The notes under the pieces are model-generated. The model made no database searches. It saw only the letters and a list, made by a program, of their open reading frames with translations, and was not told the DNA's origin. A stretch of 64,000 nt of DNA from Capitulum mitella (Eukaryota; Arthropoda; Thecostraca; Pollicipedomorpha; Pollicipedidae), in contig CP099849.1 in NCBI GenBank assembly GCA_030062745.1, forward strand, positions 10,080,144 to 10,144,143, given 5' to 3'. Of this stretch, positions 48,204-60,393 are shown in pieces (positions within the stretch are counted from its first letter, which is position 1; each line of letters opens with the position of its first letter). Both the position numbers and the translations under genes were made by a program.

Positions 48204-49264
48204 CGCTGGGCGTGGATTGAAGAAAACTTTTGTTTGACAGACGCCATGACTCTGTTTCGTGTTATCAGTCTGAAAGGCTCTTATGTTTTGAAAGTCGGTG
48301 AAATAAACCCTGAACTATCATTTCAGGCCACCACATTGCGATTCTGATTTTGTTAATCTCAAGTGGGCTATTCACATTCATTAGTTTTCCTTCATATCTA
48401 ATGTGATGTGGTTTCTACAGTGCGTTTACTATGAGCGCAGTTTATAACTTTTAAGAAAAATGCTTCGTCTTCCGAGGTCCGTTCCATAAAAACACATCAC
48501 ATCTAATAACCTTTTTGGTGGTTCCTGAACTGGAAAAGCTCGGCCCTAAAGGCATGGTTGATGCTGGGTTCCGACCAGAACAATGATAGTTTTCGTATCT
48601 AGAATCCACATCGACTTTTACCATCACTGCACTCTATTCCATCAAAATCGAAGAAGATGTCGATGTCTGTTGAATGTGTTCTGAATCCATGCTGAAAGCT
48701 TGCTTATTTCTGGATGTATCTAACACCGCCTTGTCTGACAGCTGATTCTTTCAGAGATAAACAAACAATCCTATACTCCTCAAAAATGCGCAACCACGAT
48801 GCTGATGTAACATGCCGTGGCATAAAGTGCAACCTGCAGTGGTAAAAGAATCTTTAAAACCAAGGTGATGAATGTGCACGTTGGTGCGACAAATCCTGGT
48901 TCGAAAACAACTTTCATGTTACTTCGATGTCCGAATATCACGTAACAAACTGTACCAAAATCTGGCCAGCATGACGCAGCTTTCGGTCCGATACTATAGC
49001 AGCCCACGCCCATGCAGTTCAGGGATGCTACGTATTTAGCAAAGCCGAGTACGGTCTTCGTCTGTTCAGTGATCTCGCATCTCCTTATGGATTCTCATCA
49101 CGACCGAGTGTTTTGTGCGAGAGGCTCATCGCTACACTCGCAGTTACCACAGCTTGTGCTGTAATTCTCCACTGTTTCGCGCCCCTTGGCCCAATGTCCT
49201 GTCCAGGGAGCCCGTCCCACGTACGGGCAGCGGGTCGCAGAGTGAGACCCAGCCTCGCCCATAC

Positions 49265-49330
49265 CAATGTCAAGGTCACGGCATCCGACCGGCATAAAAG
49301 CGGCCGACCGACACACCCCGGCACCAGTCT
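49265..49330 (+). promoter_or_regulatory. Core promoter of cuticle gene 7
   Basis: CCAAT (49264-49268), perfect TCAAGGTCA (49270-49278), ATAAAA (49294-49299), CCAGTC near 49324. Confidence 0.65.
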
Positions 49331-49355
49331 CCTGCCTGCTCCACACTCCAAAGTC

Positions 49356-50534
49356 ATGAAGGTAGGAGTGCGTTTCAACGGTGTGGCGGCCCAGCCGGCT
49401 TAGACATAGTGGCGCAGCTCTATGGTTCAGTACGAAGTGGTCTTGGTTCAACCGTGATAGGTGTTACAGAGTTTGATGCGACGTTTTGTTTCTGATGGTC
49501 TCACAAATTCACATCTTTATGTTCACTGTGCCACTACGGGCTTTAGTTTGCTATGCCTACGAATTTACTGAAACGATCTGATTAGTGACAGATCATAAAC
49601 ATAAGAATAAAAATGCGGTCTAAAATGAATATCCCCTGTTTTAAGGGAACAATCTTGACGCCAGACCACAGGCGCATAGCCAGGATTTTCCTCAGAAGGG
49701 GGAAGGCAATATGAAATCTTGTCATATGCCACTGGCATACGATGAAATTGACAGGAAAAATCAGCAGTGCTAAGTAATTTGCCTGATATTTAATGCACCA
49801 GAAATCATATCATGTTTGTTTTTGTCAGATATATATGATCATTATTCCGTATTCGTGCGAAATCGCAATATATCTAGTAAGAACCGCCTGGCTCGGGGGA
49901 GGGCCATGGCCTCCATTGTCCCCCCTTGGCTACGTCCCTGCAGGACCAGATTTTCTTTACATTCACCTTCCTTATGTAGACTGATCGTGTTTCCATTGAC
50001 TGCGCCTCGAAGTCTCCGGATTTTTCCCTGAGTCCCTGGACCACTATTGACCAGCGCCCGTAGTCTGTGCCGGGAATCAGACTTGATGTGACCCAGTCCC
50101 GGGGTGACCTCTAACAGCGCCGGTGACCTCGGCAGGTTCTGATCGTCGCCGCCCTGGTGGCCGCCGCCGCCGCCGCCGACAGCTACCGCCCGCGGCCTGC
50201 CTACCATCAGCCCAGCTACCACCAGCCGACCTACAAGGAGCCCGACCACTACCGCCAGCCGTACCAGTTCGACTACGCCGTCAACGACCACTACTCGGGT
50301 GCCGTGTTCTCGCAGAACGAGAACAGCGACGCCAAGAACGTCAACGGCTACTACTCGGTGGCTCTGCCCGACGGCCGCACGCAGCACGTCAAGTACGTCG
50401 CCGACCACGACGGCTACGGCGGCTACAACGCCGAGGTCACCTACGACGGCGAGGCGCGCTATGACGAGAACAAGCCCAGCTACCACGCGGCCCCCTCGTA
50501 TGCCCCTGCCCCCTCCTACAAACCCCGCTACTGA
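49356..50534 (+). CDS. RR-2 cuticle protein, gene 7 of 8 (shorter tail)
   Basis: Exons 49356-49361 and 50136-50534; 774-bp intron with the hAT-like MITE; 134 residues. It lacks six tail residues present in gene 3, an in-frame 18-bp loss within the AP(A/S)Y repeats. Arg42 is shared with genes 5 and 6 although its own lineage is that of gene 3 (His42). His26 is unique. The tail ends YKPRY. Confidence 0.93.
49669..49940 (+). mobile_element. hAT-like MITE in gene 7 intron
   Basis: Duplicate of the element at 32877-33149, with the same termini. The left flank has lost one base. Confidence 0.75.
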
Positions 50535-52409
50535 GTGACTGTGATTCTGCCCGCCAGTGTGTATTTAACAGAGCGTTTATTTGATATGAGTGCTTGCAAA
50601 CTCCGTAAACAATGCTGCTTTGAATACATAAAAGGGACGTGAGTGAGTTTGTTTTGCTTTTAGATGCATGATATCGTTCGTTGTCATTACTCAACGATTG
50701 AAAGTTATCGTCGGAAACCGCCCAACGTCGGGAACATAATCTTGGAACGATACCTGAAGAACAGAATACTGAAGCTGAAGGGTTTTAGATGAGACTGTGA
50801 AATCATCAAATGATGAAGCTATCGTTTGGTGAAAACCATATGATTTTATATGCAGTGACGGGCAAGGTGCCACACGAGTTACGGCCGGGTCGCTCAATTT
50901 TTCTCTGCCTGTTGTATTAATATTCTGTCGGTGTGCGGCATTACTTGTAATGAGTTGCCTAGCAGTGTTTCGAACCAAATGTTTCATTTACCTTGAGCGT
51001 AGACACCCTTAGGAGATGTAGGGTCAATGCCATTTTAACTAAAAAATTCATGGTGATGCTCCCTTACCAAATTTGGGTGGGCCGAGTATAATCCGGTTTG
51101 GTCACAGCCATTACATTATCTAGAGGACTGCTTGAGTTGTATACTAGAATACCTTGAAACTGAGACCATTAGGAAAATTATTATTTTTTTCCTCATCATA
51201 TTCGTTAATACTTAGAAAACAAAAAACATTGGAAAATCGCGAAAGACGCAGCAATGACGGAACATTTTCCTGAAAAGACCATTGCTTTTATGTTAATGAA
51301 ATGTTGTTTAATGTGTAAATTAACGTCTTTCTGAGTGTCCTTAAATAATTCAGTACTTTTGTTCGAAAACACTTAGCACGGAAAGTTTAAAAGCACCGTT
51401 GGCCTTGCTTTTGTTTCGTAGACTATCAAATGCAAACATTCAAAATGCTTTCGTTTAATGGAGGTTATGGCGTCTTTTCTTATCAGTGGGGAAATGTCTT
51501 TAAGTTTTTAAACTTTCCGGGCTAAATTTAAAGTGCCATTTTAGGCTACAGAAGAGCGATTTCACTTTTGGAAATTTTATAAAGGAGCTAGTCAGAAGCA
51601 GATGTTTCCCTTGATATCTAGGATGATGTGGTTTCGACAGAGCGTTTACTTTGGTCGCGGATTATAGCTGTTAGCAAATATGTTTCGTCGCCTCAGGTCC
51701 GTTTCATAAAAATGCATTATGTATGTTCGGCAAATTTTTGGTGCCTGCTTAGCTGGAGAAACTTCTTCCTTAAGACATGATATTGGATTTCCCCCAGAAC
51801 AATAAAAGTTTTAATAATAGTTTTAAAAATAATAGTTTTAATGTCCAACATCCATGTCCACTTTCACCGCCAATACACCGAAAGCCATCAAAAGCGAAGC
51901 AGGTGTCGATATCAATTAAACCTGTCCTGAATCCCTGCTGTAAGTACGCAGGCTTCCAGACGTGCCTAACGTTGACTTGATTTGATTATGCATTCTTTGA
52001 GAGATAACCAAACAGTCGGGTATTCCTGAATAAGATACAACCAAAAATGCTAATGCAACACACTGTTGCATATAAATGCAACCTGCAGTGGCAAAAAATC
52101 CTTGAAATCCATTCTAAGAATGCGTACGTTGTGACCACAAAGCTTGGTTTCGGAAAGTTTTTCACGTTATCTTCATTGTACGAGTATCATCTGACAAACT
52201 GCAGCCAGGAGAGAGAAGCTTTCGATCCGATACTTTTGGGACCCAAAATGAACTATCGGATGGATAACAGTCGTTTCTGGAAATCCACGGATACGGACTT
52301 CAGCTAATTTCAGTTTAGTTCAGAAATGCTGTATCTTTTAGCAAAGCCACGTTAGATCTTTGGCTGCCCAGCCGTCACAAGTCTCCTGACAGCTCAACAT
52401 TCGACATCC

Positions 52410-52898
52410 ATGAAGGTTGGAGGGTGCTTCACCGATGTGGCGGGTCAGCCGGCTTAGACATAGTGGCGCAGCACTGTGGTTCAATATAAAGTGATCTTAC
52501 TTGAATGGTGGAAGATGTTACATGGTTTGATTTACATGGATGGATTTACATGGATTACATGGTTTGATTTACATGGATGTTGTGTTCCTGATGATCTCAC
52601 AAATTCACGTGCTTTGGTTAGCTGTGCCACGATGAGCTCTCAGCTTTAGCTTTCAACGCCTGCTAATTCACCGAAACGATTTGACAGGATGTAGATAGCG
52701 AACATAACAATAAAATATTATGTTCAAAAAAAGTCTCCCTGTTTTATCCGATGAAATCTTATGCCGGGACCAGGATCCCTTCATATTCGCTCTCCGTTTA
52801 TCTTGTGATCACTTTGTCTTTGCGCCTCAGAGCCCACAGATTTCCCTCTAAGCCACCGGACCGCTCTAGATCAATGCCTTTAGTCTGTGCCGGGAATC
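52410..52898 (+). pseudogene. Broken cuticle gene copy: exon 1 and intron (block B)
   Basis: ATGAAG|GTTGG at 52410-52417, with an intron up to the shared GCCGGGAATC at 52889-52898. Duplicate of the copy at 35635. Confidence 0.85.
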
Positions 52899-52929
52899 GA
52901 CCATACCGTCTAGCCCTCCGGGAATAGGG
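52889..52929 (+). mobile_element. F1 MITE terminal scar (block B)
   Basis: Same junction as 36114-36154, followed by TTAA (52930-52933). Confidence 0.85.
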
Positions 52930-53019
52930 TTAAGCCTTGCTGTGTATATGGGTAATTGTCCTGGGTAGCATGCAAACATATTTTCATTGACTTTCGGCGT
53001 TTTACACGGTAAGGCCACG

Positions 53020-53830
53020 GTAAAAAATCGAAAACTGATTTTGCGTACACTTGTTTGCAATTATTTTCAAAATCGAAAGATGGAATATATATGCCTTGTT
53101 TAGGCTTATCTTCTATATCTTCGATATCTTCTACTTGTGAGTTCAGTTTCAATCGATATTAAAGTCAAGTGATGCAACTATAGCCTAAATTGTTTACCAG
53201 GATGACCACATAACACAACGGCCATAAGCAGGATAATGCCTGCAACAACCCAAATAACTAGAATTCTCAAATTCTCAAATCTAAATTTTCAAACACTATG
53301 AAATGAGTCCAAGGTCATTATACATGACATTGGAGCCATCGAAGGTCATCTGAGGTGAAAAGCTCAGACACCGAACTAATGAAAATGCAACTGTGACAGT
53401 TACCCTTTTATTTGCTCCTGGCACTACTAATGCCAACATTATGCAATCAATGCAAAACAATTTGTACTCGTGGACCATCAAATGAGAAGTATAAAGTTCT
53501 CCTTCCTCTTTTCAAGCCCTGGCAAAGTATGCCATATTTGCCAAAATTCTAAACACGCTGCCCAAAGGAAGAACTCCCATAAACATGCTCTCATTTCATG
53601 CCAATTGCATCACAATCGTTCCATATACATCGGAATTGCAACTAGTCCCAAAAATGTGACCGTTTCCGACTTTTTTGATGTCCTGCACACACCCTTTAGA
53701 ATATTTTTCAAATATATTCTTTTCCAAAAATGTAGTTTACGTCATGGCGAATCCAAACACGATCAAATCGGACGAATGGGTCGAAAGATTTTGAAGAGGG
53801 GAGGGAGGCGGGGATGGGAAGAAGCCACCA
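53020..53830 (+). mobile_element. F1-related MITE, degenerate (block B)
   Basis: Near-identical duplicate of the element at 36250-37050. Confidence 0.6.
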
Positions 53831-54844
53831 TACAAGAAGTGTCCATAGACGAGGATACGAGAACTGAGATAACCTAAGCTATTGTTTAAGGCTGCAACAT
53901 TACAGCTTTGGGACGATATTATAAATGGCCCGATGACACCGGGAACTCTCGTTAGACATGGAGTTGAACATAATTTCGACAGTCTGTTTTTTAGGAGTGC
54001 CGGAAGGAGCTTTGTCTCTTCTCCTCAGGTCTACTTCATGAAGTATTCCGTGTTTGGCCAGTTTTCTGTGTTTGCCGAAACGGAGGAACTGGGCCTTCGA
54101 GTGGTACTGAATGCCCGCCAGGAGGAAAATTATTTTCGTAACAAGTATTAATTGCTGCACCACATACTGTCGAAATCGAAGAGATCATCAATATCTGTTG
54201 GAACTGCTCTAAGCCCCTGGTGAACGACTGCTAACTTCTGTGAAATACAGTGTTGTCTTGGTAGTGCGTACTTCGTGATGTGAGCTTACAGTCGTCTATT
54301 CCTGAGTGAAGACCAGAATTCTAATCTAGCACACTGTTGGGTGTAGATGCAAGCTGTACGTGACAAATGATATTTGAAATGAATTTCACGAACATCCATC
54401 TTGGCCTGACAAACCTTGAATGAAGGACGATTTTTGCATTGTCTTCTTTATACCCTGAAAATACAGTAAAACCTCAACAATATTTTGCCAGAAGGGCGAA
54501 GGTCTTCTTCAGATATGGTAGGGCCCATGCTCAACTAACGAACATGAAACCGGTACTTCTCCAGACCGAGAGACACGAAATGCCGCAGCATTTAGTAAAG
54601 ATGCGTTTGGTTCCTGACTGCCCATTACTTAGCCCATTAGTCTGACTGCCCACTACCCGCAGCCCACTGTTTCCACACCTTCCTTGGATACTTTGCATGA
54701 CCGAATATGTTCTGCGACAGACTGCAGAGCTCGTCCCTGAACTGGCACATCCCACAGTCGATTCTGCAATGCTCCACTGCCTCGCACCATTGTTTCCCTC
54801 ATATCGGTAATGGGTCACAAAGTCAGTCTCAACCACGCCCACAC

Positions 54845-54912
54845 CAATGTCAGGGTCACCGCACCTCCGGCACGGATAAAACCGGCTGACCGTCACATTC
54901 TGGCACCACACT
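54845..54912 (+). promoter_or_regulatory. Core promoter of cuticle gene 8
   Basis: CCAAT (54844-54848), TCAGGGTCA (54850-54858), ATAAAA (54876-54881). As in gene 4, the initiator region is CCACACTC. Confidence 0.6.
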
Positions 54913-54939
54913 CTCCTGCCTGCTCTACACTCCACAGCC

Positions 54940-55957
54940 ATGAAGGTAGGAGAGCGCTTCACCATTGTGGCGACCGACTCAGCATGGAAATACATACTCA
55001 GATTTATGATTCAGCATGAAGTGGTATTACATAAGCGGTGGGAGGATTGTAGGGTTTTATATGGCTTTTTGCCACTAATGGTTTCATAAACTGACATGCT
55101 TTGGTCGATCGTGCTGTAAAGAGCTTCCAGTTTTAGGTTGCAGCGCCCAGTTATTCACTGGAACGATTTGATTAAAGATAGATCGAAAACATAAGACTAA
55201 AAATGTGAACTAAAAGAAAGATCTTTCCGTTTTAGGCAGATCAAATCTTCAAGCCATGTACATTCACCGAGGATCCCCGTATGTTCACCGAGTATCCCTG
55301 TAGATTCACATTCCGCATATAGTTCGATCTTGTTACCATTGAGTGAATCTCGGAATCCTCGGGTTTCTCTCTCATTATCGGACCGCTCCTTACCGGCGCT
55401 CGTGGTGTGCGCCAGGAGTCAGATAGTCAGAGTCAAATGCTATAGCCAGGAGTTATATAGATAGTTAGAGATAGCCAGGAGTCAGATATGCTGTGGTTGA
55501 GTCCCGGGGTGACCTCTAACAGCGCCGGTGACCTCGGCAGGTTCTGATCGTCGCCGCCCTGGTGGCCGCCGCCGCCGCCGCCGACAGCTACCGCCCGCGG
55601 CCGGCCTACCAGCAGCCCAGCTATCACCAGCCGACCTACAAGGAGCCCGACCACTACCACCAGCCGTACCAGTTCGACTACGCCGTCAACGACCACTACT
55701 CGGGTGCCGTGTTCTCGCAGAACGAGAACAGCGGCGCCAAGAACGTCAACGGCTACTACTCGGTGGCTCTGCCCGACGGCCGCACCCAGCACGTCAAGTA
55801 CGTCGCCGACCACGACGGCTACGGCGGCTACAACGCCGAGGTCACCTACGACGGCGAGGCACGCTATGACGAGCACAAGCCCAGCTACCACGCGGTTCCC
55901 GCTTACAAGCCGGCCCCCTCGTACGCTCCTGGTTCTTCCTACAAGCCTCGCTACTAA
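54940..55957 (+). CDS. RR-2 cuticle protein, gene 8 of 8
   Basis: Exons 54940-54945 and 55541-55957; 595-bp intron; 140 residues. Promoter and intron are of the gene 4 type, but the tail and 3' flank are unique: Val121, Gly-Ser at 133-134 and YKPRY. It is also the only copy with Gly67 in place of Asp. The 3' UTR diverges from all the others after the stop; AATACA at 56046-56051 may be its poly(A) signal. Gene 8 probably keeps the original right-hand end of the array. Confidence 0.93.
55412..55490 (+). repeat. Local tandem expansion in gene 8 intron
   Basis: GCCAGGAGT occurs three times with AGATAGTTAG-type spacers. The gene 4 intron has it once, and this accounts for the extra ~63 bp. Confidence 0.8.
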
Positions 55958-55969
55958 GTGTCTTTGAGT

Positions 55970-58334
55970 CTGCCCGCCAGTGTGTATTTAACTGAGCGTT
56001 TGTTTCACACGTGTGCCTGTAAAGGTTTCTCAGAATGTTGATTTAAATACAAAATGAAAACAATATCATCTACTTTGCTTATTTTATGTGCATATAATTA
56101 CTTTTCTCACAAAGAATGCACATTTCATTCCATTGCACAAAACGTTCCATTAAGGTATCGGAATGTTACTGACAGACGTTTCATTTCTTTCAAGAGTAAG
56201 TGAATCGAACTAATGAAATTAGGAAAAGTTGCCAGCGATTCAGTGTCCGTCTCAGTGACAAAAAATATGGCGAAGACTTATGAAAGTATGCGTCGTTTAC
56301 GTTTACCATTTATGTAAATGTCGGAAATTGTTTGGTATATATTCCGTTTAGGTTTAGCATTAACGCTGAAGCTAATCCATTTTCTCTAAAGAAAACGAAA
56401 CGGCGAACGAGAGCTGATGCATACGTTGTCTTCTTGTCTTGCCGGAAGATTATTTCGAATGGTACAAAATATGGAAAAGAAAACGTTTTGGTTTTGCGCC
56501 TCGGTTATTATTATATTATCCACAGTACAGTTTACTGAACCAGATTGTAAATATGTATTTTCATTTGCTACTCACGGGTTCTAAAATTATTTTTCAGAAC
56601 CACAGCTATGATTATTGATCGAGGCAAATTGCAACGTACCAGCTTCATTCACGACGAGCTAGTTTTAAAATAATTTGGCGGCCTATGGTCATTGTGCTGA
56701 CATTATGGCATCTCGCTTTGTTCTCATAAACTATAACTGCACCAATGAATGTGTGTTAATCTGGAAAGAAAAACCTATGTGTTAACCTGAAGAGAAAAAC
56801 AACTGACAGCAATACAGACCATGGTGAAATACCACTTTTTGCGTCTCGTGTGATTTCGTTTTGCAAACTAAAAAGGTGTGTCTTATCCCAACGATTTCTT
56901 GCTGACTGTTTTACTCTGGCAGGGAGAAAAAATGCATCTTTCTTGTTGACGTTTCTGTTTTAGGATAATTCGTGTAATTTCGTTACAAAGGATGTACGAC
57001 GAGCGAACTGCCTTCTGCGATATTCATCCACTCCTTATGTAAATGCTTCCATCTGATACCTTTTGGATAACTTAAAACACTCAGTGCATGTTTCCGATAA
57101 AACATTGAGATCAAGAGATCAAGAGAACATGAGATCAAGCGAGAAATCGAGCCGCGAGTCCGTCAGGAGAGGGGTTCTGGAAGCCTACGTTGTCATTCCG
57201 ATGACTGGCAGATTTTGAGGGAAATTCTTCAAATTTAAGCAAAATTTCGTTTGTAAAAGACTTACCATACAAGGCAGGCGTATCATAAATGCTGCAGGAA
57301 CCGTCGCTTTAGCTGATTTCTGGTCCCCCGCTGTTGTAGGGTTTGTATTGATCTATAACGAAATTATTTGTTTGGCATTGAGCGCAATGACTATGACTAT
57401 TATTGAGCAAAAGTTAATTGGAAAGAAGTGATGAAGTTAGGTGACTATCTTGAAGGCTATTTTATGTTTAGGCCAGTTTATTGAGTTCTTATATGTCAAT
57501 ATATCACTCAGAAATGTGGAAACTCTTTGCTGGTGTTCATATGTTTGGAAACTAACAGAAAGCTCGCAGAATTATTTCAAACCTGCAACTGAAAAACAAG
57601 TTTTCTGGAAAGAACATTTATGCGCTTTCACTGGAACGCTTCTCTGCTTGCTATTTTCCCAAGCTGTTTCAGGTACCTCAAACATGCTTTCATGACATAG
57701 TATCACCAAGACAAGAGCAATACATTGCAATACATGCAACATATTTCTATCTGTAAGTTGGGTAACCGGGTTGTTACGTTGACGAATTGTTGGTTGTAAA
57801 CACGGCTAGAGGTTTCCGAAAACTATTGTGGTTTCTTAAAAGGGTTCAAACCATTTCTTTCCACTGTCAACATCAAAACCTGGGGTTAGATTCTCTGAGA
57901 AGTGGCGGAAGGGGTTAGACCCGTCCGACACCGAGGATCTCAGGCCATGATTGCAGTGATTGCAGTCGTAGTCTACACTGGGAAAAAAACCTGAGACTTC
58001 AATCAATAGCATCCGCAGGGACTGGTCCAATATACGTTTGGACACAGATATCTCATTTAGGTTAGACAAAACAGCACTTTTATAACGACAGCCCTCAGTC
58101 ATGCACCATTCCATTAAAACCAGGTGAGCCGCTACAACTGACCTAAACAATGGTTTCACAGGTAGTTTTCTTTCGACTACCAGAGGTAAAACAAAGCATT
58201 CAAGTGAAACAAAACAATACAAATGAATACGGTAATATACACTGTAAAATCTCTCACGTGACGGTGAATTTTCTCCACCCCAGCGGGACCTTGTCACAAC
58301 AGACACTGTCGGCGACAGGGTACGCTGCTCGTCG
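55970..58334. other. Intergenic DNA between the array and neuroligin
   Basis: AT-rich. The right part (about 57.5-58.3 kb) is probably the neuroligin 3' UTR on the minus strand. TTTATT at 57477-57482 could be its poly(A) signal (AATAAA on minus). The frames at 57441-57695 (+) and 57836-58375 (-) have no family features. Confidence 0.4.
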
Positions 58335-60380
58335 CTAGACTCGCAGCTCTCCCAGCCGGTCGTGCGACCCCCCACTGGACGCCGCCTGGCGACCTTCTGT
58401 CCGGGCCAGGGAGCCAGTCACGCGCATAGGTCTGTGCGTGAGCGGCGCGGCGGCCGGCTCCCGCGCCGCGCCGCGCTCGCACACCCCCTCGAGCAGCGCC
58501 GGCGGCGGCAGGTCGGCGAACTGCGGCGGCGGCAGCGTGGTCTGCATCAGGGCGCGGGCGCCGCAGGACGCCGGCGAGTCGGCGTCCGTCTTCAGCGAGC
58601 ACGTCTCGCCGCTGGTCACGCTGCCAGCCCGGCCGCCGGCGCCGCGCTTGCCGGCCTCGGCGCGGCCCTTCTCGCGCTGGTAGTAAACGCCGGCCAGGAT
58701 CAGCACGTTGAGCACCAGCAGCGAGCAGCCGATCGCCACCGTCACGCTCAGCGCCGTGCTGTACGCCGAGAACGCGTCCGACAGCGACGCGACGTCAGCG
58801 GCCGCGGGCGGCGCCACCGTCGCGCCGCCAGGGGCGCTGCCATCGCGGACGGCGCTGGCGTTCGTGTCGCTGGCGGCGGCGGTGGTGGCGGCCGGTGGCA
58901 GGGGGCGCCAGGTAGCGGGCACGGCGCGGACCGGGCCAAGGTACAGCTGCGCCCGATCGTGGCCGTCGAACCGGTGGTGGCTGAGCGCCGGTAGGCCGCT
59001 GGTGCCTCGCCGGTGGATCTCCGGCAGCAGGTGCAGCCACAGCGCCACACGCCGCGACCGGTAGTGGCTCCGCACACGCGGCGCGGGACCTCGTGGACGA
59101 GAGGGAGCATTAGAGTTACGGTCACAGTACGGAGCTGTACACGTTCCATCCAGTAAAATTCGCTGCAGTCCAGAAAAGGCACGTTCATAATAATGCCAGA
59201 AAATATAACGTTTAAATCACAGGCTTGTTTTTACATTTAAAATAGCGTTTTTTTGGGACAGGCCATTCAATTGTAAAAGCCCATAGGCTGTTACGGGAGC
59301 ATATGAACATATCAGCAAGTTGGGGGGGGGGGGCTGCGATGTTTTTCTTACTGTGGTGGCGTTAAATAAATAAGTGTGATCATGAACCCTCTGTCCTCCC
59401 ATTCCTTCGCCTATGCCTCTACACACAGTAATCAGTCTTCTGCACAAATATGCAAAGCGAAATGACGATGCTTACCGATTGAGAAATATTTCTTGCGAAG
59501 ATGGTCGTACGGTGCCCATGATAATGTTCGATATTTCTGTTCGTCGGAGTCGCGAAATTTCAACCTTTCTGGCTTATTCGGGTCCCTACAAAAAAGTCAA
59601 AAGAATCTGTCATTCATTGCGGCTGAAATTCATGTTACAGCTACGATGTTCAGGCTATTGCACACACGAACAACAAAGTACATAACATCACTTGATCTTA
59701 CTTCGGAAGACTACTGATGAGATCTTTGGTTTGTGCGTTAGTAAGCTATGTTTTTCACTTCTCGTTGGTATGTTTCACTGCAGATAGTTAGATCAACTCA
59801 TGGAGTAAATAAAGCCAGCTAGTTAAATAAACTCATGAGACGTCAACGAGTTCGACATTACGAAGAATTAGCAAAGGTACTGCCAGACAGCAATGCACAG
59901 AAAACCCGGATTCACATCCAACCATGTTTTTAGTTGAATATACTTTTTCTCAAAAGGAGATAGAACGTATTTTCCCTGCTTCCACCACGGGTTATATAAA
60001 TCACTCCATTCACATTACAGATCACAAGGCATTCCTACTCTTTGAGTGCCCTGGCCATACTGACCAGGTATTCCGCTCTTCGCCCTGAGCTGATGAAACC
60101 GACCCGGGATATCAGTCTCCGAACCTGGTATGGCAAAGTTACCAGAACACACATTTACCTCAGCCTAGCTTAATGGCGTTAGCGGCGCACAGTCTCATCT
60201 ATCGGTGACTCAGCCCAGTTGCCGGAACACATGGCCAGCTCACCCTGACTTGGCGAAGTTGGTCCAGCCTGTGATGGTCAGTCGCGCCAGGGCGCGGTCC
60301 TGCGGCGACCAGTCGGGACCGGCCGAGGCCAGCGGCGCTCCGAACACGTACGCCAGCTCCGAGCCGAAACCAGGGACGTC
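58335..60380 (-). CDS. Nlg: Neuroligin-type adhesion protein, last three exons (5' part outside window)
   Basis: A synaptic cell-adhesion receptor with an inactive esterase-like ectodomain, one membrane span and a short cytoplasmic tail. Exons on minus: 60380-60244 (ELAYVFGAPL to GWTNFAKSG), 59585-59476 (GDPNKPERLKF to KKYFSIG) and 59089-58335. The joins are GT-AG and keep frame, and the order matches neuroligins: AYVFGAP, WTNFAKSGDPN, then a basic PRVRSHYRSRRVALW. The last exon holds a Pro/Thr/Ala-rich stalk, a membrane segment (STALSVTVAIGCSLLVLNV onward, about 58754-58680) and a ~114-residue tail ending ELRV. The membrane segment and the following YYQRE are insect-neuroligin-like. Gliotactin is the main alternative. 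Phe occupies the place of the esterase His (FGSELAYVFG against HGDE), fitting a non-catalytic protein. Confidence 0.85.
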
Positions 60381-60393
60381 CTGCTGGGCACGG

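Larger units (their letters stand above)
39100..55900 (+). repeat. Array block B (tandem segmental duplication)
   Basis: Same order as block A but with one more 3.53-kb gene unit (gene 5, about 39.1-42.6 kb) and no nested F1. Exon 2 start distances: gene 2 to 6 is 16793 bp, gene 3 to 7 is 16791, gene 4 to 8 is 16836. The near-constant offset shows one block duplication; the extra 45 bp at gene 8 is largely explained by a local intron expansion. Confidence 0.85.

Noticed and set aside
57836-58375. 179-residue minus-strand frame after neuroligin
   Set aside because: Overlaps the neuroligin stop region in another frame and lies in its probable 3' UTR.
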